A stretch of 8,932 bases of DNA, taken from positions 1-8,932 of the forward strand of contig JAAZAH010000040.1 of the NCBI GenBank assembly GCA_012514415.1. Reading direction: 5' to 3'. Positions 6,444 to 8,932 of the stretch are shown here, one piece after another. The notes under the pieces are model-generated. The model saw only the letters and a list, made by a program, of their open reading frames with translations, was not told where the DNA came from and made no database searches. The position numbers were made by a program, and so were the translations under genes. The DNA comes from Sandaracinaceae bacterium (GTDB taxonomy: Bacteria; Myxococcota_A; Polyangia; Polyangiales; Houyiibacteriaceae). Each line of letters starts with the position of its first letter. Position 1 is the stretch's first letter.

Positions 6444-7412
6444 AGTCGCGAGAATCTGAGGGAGGCGCGCCAATTTTACGGGTGAAAGATAGGGAGGCTC
6501 ACCTCTTCCGTCGAAGAGCTGATCAAACTGCGCGATTGTCCTCGGGCCAATACAAACGCTTGTGACTTCGGCCTGTGCGAGCACGAAACGAAGCGCGACC
6601 ACGGACATATAGCGAATCTGATCATCGTTCAGATAGCGAAGCGCGGCGACGTGTTTGAGGCGCGCACGGAGCGCTTCAGCGTTCCAGCGGAAACTACGAT
6701 GATCGCGATCGGGGAAACGATGGGCCAGCGAGGTTTGATCGGCGAGGAGGCCGTGGAGAAGCGGCGAGGTGGCGAGGATGCCAATCGACTTCTCCCGCAC
6801 CTCATCGCGGATGGCAGAGAGCTCGTCGGAGTTCAGAAGGTTCACGGGGAGCGCGATGAGCTCGGCGCCCATATCGATGGCCGCGTGGGCATGAGCGAGT
6901 GTCGGAGCGCTCACGCCCACAGCGCTAACAAGCCCCTCGTCCCGAAGCTTCCGCGCGGCATGGAGGGCATGACCGCGCTTGACCAACTCTTGCGGCGGAG
7001 GCGCGTGGAGAAGCAGCGCCTCGATGCGGTCCACACCAAGGCGCTTGAGCGAGCCTTCGAGATCCTCCCGAAGGGACGCTTCGTCGAAGCTGAGCGCGAG
7101 ATCCCCGTCCACGAGGCGGCGCCCCGCGCGGGCAATGATCTTCGACTCTTTGAGCTTCTCACTTCCGAGGAAGCGATGGAGGGCCTCTTCGGCGTCACCC
7201 CAAACGGGCGCGACATCGAAGGATCGAATGCCGCGCTCAAACGCATGTTGGATGAGCGCCTCGCGGTCTCCATCCTCGAGCTTTCCATAGGCCGCCGTGC
7301 CGAAGCCAAAACAACCAAAGGTCAGCTCGGGAAGCGTGAGCCCATCGGCGTAGGGCCGCTCGCGAAGCGAGGTCTCAGTCTCGGGCGTCGAGCTCTCGTT
7401 TGCTCCACTCAT
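6432..7412 (-). CDS. Aldo/keto reductase-family protein with altered catalytic tetrad
   Basis: 326 residues, the normal length for an aldo/keto reductase barrel. Family landmarks are visible: FGTAAYG near the N-terminus, the helix and strand HAFERGIRSFDVAP (56-69), SLKRLGVDRIEALLLHAP (121-138), LVSAVGVS (about 160-167), and a C-terminal block with ALRFVLAQAEVTSVCIG. Of the Asp-Tyr-Lys-His tetrad, D66 and H136 are kept. The Tyr position is W71 (APVWG in place of .DVYG) and the Lys position reads R95-A96 (IIARAG in place of IIATK.G). Classical hydride-transfer reduction of carbonyls is therefore doubtful; the role is unknown. The start at 7412 overlaps the end of the DUF2505 gene by 38 bp, with no alternative in-frame start soon after, suggesting translational coupling in the mgtE gene string. 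Confidence 0.85.
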   Translation of the reverse strand: MSGANESSTPETETSLRERPYADGLTLPELTFGCFGFGTAAYGKLEDGDREALIQHAFERGIRSFDVAPVWGDAEEALHRFLGSEKLKESKIIARAGRRLVDGDLALSFDEASLREDLEGSLKRLGVDRIEALLLHAPPPQELVKRGHALHAARKLRDEGLVSAVGVSAPTLAHAHAAIDMGAELIALPVNLLNSDELSAIRDEVREKSIGILATSPLLHGLLADQTSLAHRFPDRDHRSFRWNAEALRARLKHVAALRYLNDDQIRYMSVVALRFVLAQAEVTSVCIGPRTIAQFDQLFDGRGEPPYLSPVKLARLPQILATVGA

Positions 7413-7842
7413 ATTCGTCGCGCATCCCCTTGGCAGTGAGGCCGTCGACGTATTCGGCGAGCTTCTTCCCGATGAGAGGGATGGAGCATTTCACCGTATA
7501 GTCGACGTTGTAGAGGCAACCGTCACCGTCAGGGACGATGCGAATCGTGCCCTCGATCGACACGGGCGTCCCCTTGATGTCGACGAGAAGCTTCGCGCTC
7601 CGAGTCGCGGGATCCCAATCCTTTGTCTCGTGGACGCGGTTGGTCGGCTTGAAGAGCTTTTTGGCGAACGAGGGGACTTCCGCGTCCACCGTTCGCTCGA
7701 CGAGGACGGCGTTGCCCTCTTGGCGCACCACGATTTCGCGTTCACCGAGCGCGGTTCCGCGCCGCTTTATCACGTCGGGATCGCGGACCCATTCATAAAC
7801 CGTATCCGCGCTCTGATCGAAGCGAAAGCTCACATTTCCCAT
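7375..7842 (-). CDS. DUF2505-type, SRPBCC-like protein
   Basis: 155 residues. Order and spacing fit DUF2505: an N-terminal strand and helix (SFRFDQSADTVYEWVRDP), then strands (EREIVVRQEGNAVLVERTV), a short hydrophobic VPSFAKKLF, a strand pair (SAKLLVDIKGTPVSIEGTIR, YNVDYTVKCSIP), and a long C-terminal helix (KLAEYVDGL...YEWSKREL). This is the START/SRPBCC layout, a fold that usually forms a hydrophobic ligand pocket. The ligand is not known and no catalytic motif is evident. The start at 7842 is supported by AGGTAGGT six bases upstream. It lies 19 bp after mgtE and overlaps the aldo/keto reductase gene, so the three are probably one transcript. Confidence 0.8.
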   Translation of the reverse strand: MGNVSFRFDQSADTVYEWVRDPDVIKRRGTALGEREIVVRQEGNAVLVERTVDAEVPSFAKKLFKPTNRVHETKDWDPATRSAKLLVDIKGTPVSIEGTIRIVPDGDGCLYNVDYTVKCSIPLIGKKLAEYVDGLTAKGMRDEYEWSKRELDARD

Positions 7843-7848
7843 GGATTG

Positions 7849-7856
7849 ACCTACCT
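7849..7856 (-). promoter_or_regulatory. Shine-Dalgarno AGGTAGGT for the DUF2505 gene
   Basis: Located in the 19-bp gap between mgtE and the DUF2505 gene, six bases before its ATG on the minus strand. It shows independent translation initiation within an otherwise tightly packed gene string. Confidence 0.6.
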
Positions 7857-7861
7857 GTGAT

Positions 7862-8932
7862 TTAGAAGAGGAGCCCGAGCACTAACGTCGCGACTCCGAA
7901 ATAGACCATCAGGCCCATCACGTCCACCACAGAGGCAATGAAGGGCGTGGATGAGACGGCGGGATCGAAGCCGAGACGCTTGAGGAGCATGGGAAGGAGG
8001 GCGCCCACCAGGCTCGCGAGCATGACCACGGTCATGAGGCTGAGCGCCACCGTGGTGCTCAGCTGAACGACCCCGATCTCGGTCTTTTCGACACAAGCGC
8101 GAAGAAAGCCGAGCGAAGCGAGGAGAACGCCAAGGCTCAGACCGATCGCCAACTCTTTGCGGACGACCCTCCACCAGTCTCTCGGCTGGACTTCGCCAAG
8201 CGTCATGCCGCGGATGATGAGCGTTGAGCTTTGTGAGCCCGCATTTCCGCCCGCCGACATGATCGCGGGGATGAAGATCACGAGATCGAGCGTTTGGGCC
8301 AGCAGATCATCGTAGCGGCGCATCACATTCGCTGTGAGAAGCTGTCCAAAAAAGAGAACGACGAGCCAAGTCCCGCGCTTCCAGAAAAAATCGGCAAAGC
8401 CGGTCGAAAAATAGCTCTCCTCAAGCGGAATCATACCGCCCTGACGCTGGGCGTCCTCGGTCGCCTCTTCGATGACCACGTCGACCACATCGTCCACAGT
8501 GACGAGGCCTAGGAGCACCCCATGATCGTCGACCACCGGAAGCGCCGTAAAATCGTAACGCGCAATCATATGCGCGACGAGCTCCTGGTGATCGTAGGGT
8601 TTGAGCGTGATCACCTTCGAGGTCATGATCTCCTCGAGCTTCTGATCGGGAAGGCCGAGGATGAGATCACGGAGTGAAACGACGCCGAGGAGCTTCTGTC
8701 CGTACCCGACGACGTAGACATAATAGACCGTCTCGGCTTCGTCGGAATGGCTGAGGCGGCGGATCTCATCGATGGCTTGGGAGACGGTCGTCTCGGGTCC
8801 GAGCTGCACGAGCTCGGGTGTCATCAAGCCGCCGGCCGTCTCGCGCGCATAGCCCGAAAGCTCGCGGATCTCTTCGGCGATCTCGGGCTCGGATGCCTCG
8901 AGGGCGGCAAGGACCTCCTCACGATGATCGTC
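7862..8932 (-). CDS. mgtE: MgtE-family magnesium transporter (5' end outside window)
   Basis: The frame is open from the right edge; 356 residues are visible, and about 95 N-terminal residues would be missing compared with a typical 450-residue MgtE. An ATG at 8827 exists but is internal, because the codons before it still encode the end of the MgtE N domain (EEIRELSGYARETAGGLMMT). Two CBS domains follow (visible residues about 36-100 and 101-160, with LPVVDDHGVLLGLVTVDD), which in this family bind Mg2+ and gate the channel. Five membrane segments start at about 187. The second carries the conserved GGNAGSQS pore motif (228-235), and the last carries the conserved Asp (about 337) in SVVDVMGLMVYF, which lines the ion path in characterised MgtE. 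It moves Mg2+ down its gradient across the inner membrane. It is the first visible gene of a probable mgtE-DUF2505-AKR transcript. Confidence 0.93.
   Translation of the reverse strand, partial: DDHREEVLAALEASEPEIAEEIRELSGYARETAGGLMTPELVQLGPETTVSQAIDEIRRLSHSDEAETVYYVYVVGYGQKLLGVVSLRDLILGLPDQKLEEIMTSKVITLKPYDHQELVAHMIARYDFTALPVVDDHGVLLGLVTVDDVVDVVIEEATEDAQRQGGMIPLEESYFSTGFADFFWKRGTWLVVLFFGQLLTANVMRRYDDLLAQTLDLVIFIPAIMSAGGNAGSQSSTLIIRGMTLGEVQPRDWWRVVRKELAIGLSLGVLLASLGFLRACVEKTEIGVVQLSTTVALSLMTVVMLASLVGALLPMLLKRLGFDPAVSSTPFIASVVDVMGLMVYFGVATLVLGLLF

Noticed and set aside
6651..7439. A 262-codon plus-strand frame opposite the aldo/keto reductase gene, and a similar 251-codon minus-strand frame (2154-2909) opposite the first regulator
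   Set aside because: Both are antisense shadows of genes with well-conserved motifs; no domain is visible in either translation.
1..8932. Apparent excess of CTCGA and GATC words across the window
   Set aside because: They arise mostly inside genes from preferred codon pairs (CTC-GAG, GAG-ATC, GAT-CCC). I could not count them reliably, and nothing shows a separate function.

Overview
The window is a gene-dense stretch of high-GC bacterial chromosome (roughly 60% GC by eye, not counted). It carries nine protein-coding genes, two of them cut by the window ends, and no RNA gene, CRISPR array or insertion sequence that I can see. The first gene has a TPR signature (FKEGV...DLGIAYREMGL...AIREFELA) that I associate with Myxococcota and other former Deltaproteobacteria. 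I infer that lineage with only moderate confidence. Third positions are strongly C/G-biased (CTC, GAG, GCG, ATC), and this produces long spurious open frames opposite the real genes.

Layout. Positions 2-1507 (+) hold the 3' part of a TPR protein with a long acidic, proline-rich middle. Converging on it is a small DUF3775-type gene, 1580-1966 (-). A 172-bp divergent spacer follows, with a candidate promoter and an 11-bp-arm inverted repeat. It leads into two tandem OmpR/PhoB-type regulators (+). The first (2139-2834) has every residue needed for phosphorylation. The second (2959-3717) aligns to it without gaps around the active site but has lost all five of those residues. Four bases later comes an Smr-domain gene (3722-4411, +) that stops at an in-frame TGA in the middle of the Smr domain. 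The rest of the domain stays readable in the same frame to 4558.

The second half is all on the minus strand. A membrane-anchored, glutaminase-less glutamate-synthase-like FMN/Fe-S protein lies at 4565-6085. A 346-bp spacer with a few inverted repeats separates it from a compact gene string read from the right edge: mgtE (Mg2+ transporter, 5'-truncated by the window), a DUF2505 SRPBCC-like protein, and an aldo/keto-reductase-fold protein lacking the catalytic Tyr and apparently the Lys. Spacings of 19 bp and a 38-bp overlap suggest co-transcription of these three.

How the genes work together is only partly visible. The two regulators have no histidine kinase here, so they are orphans within the window. 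The intact/degenerate pair could act as a signal-responsive factor plus a phosphorylation-independent partner at shared or similar DNA sites. That is inference. The most unusual features are the fully degenerate receiver in a tandem duplicate and the interrupted Smr reading frame.
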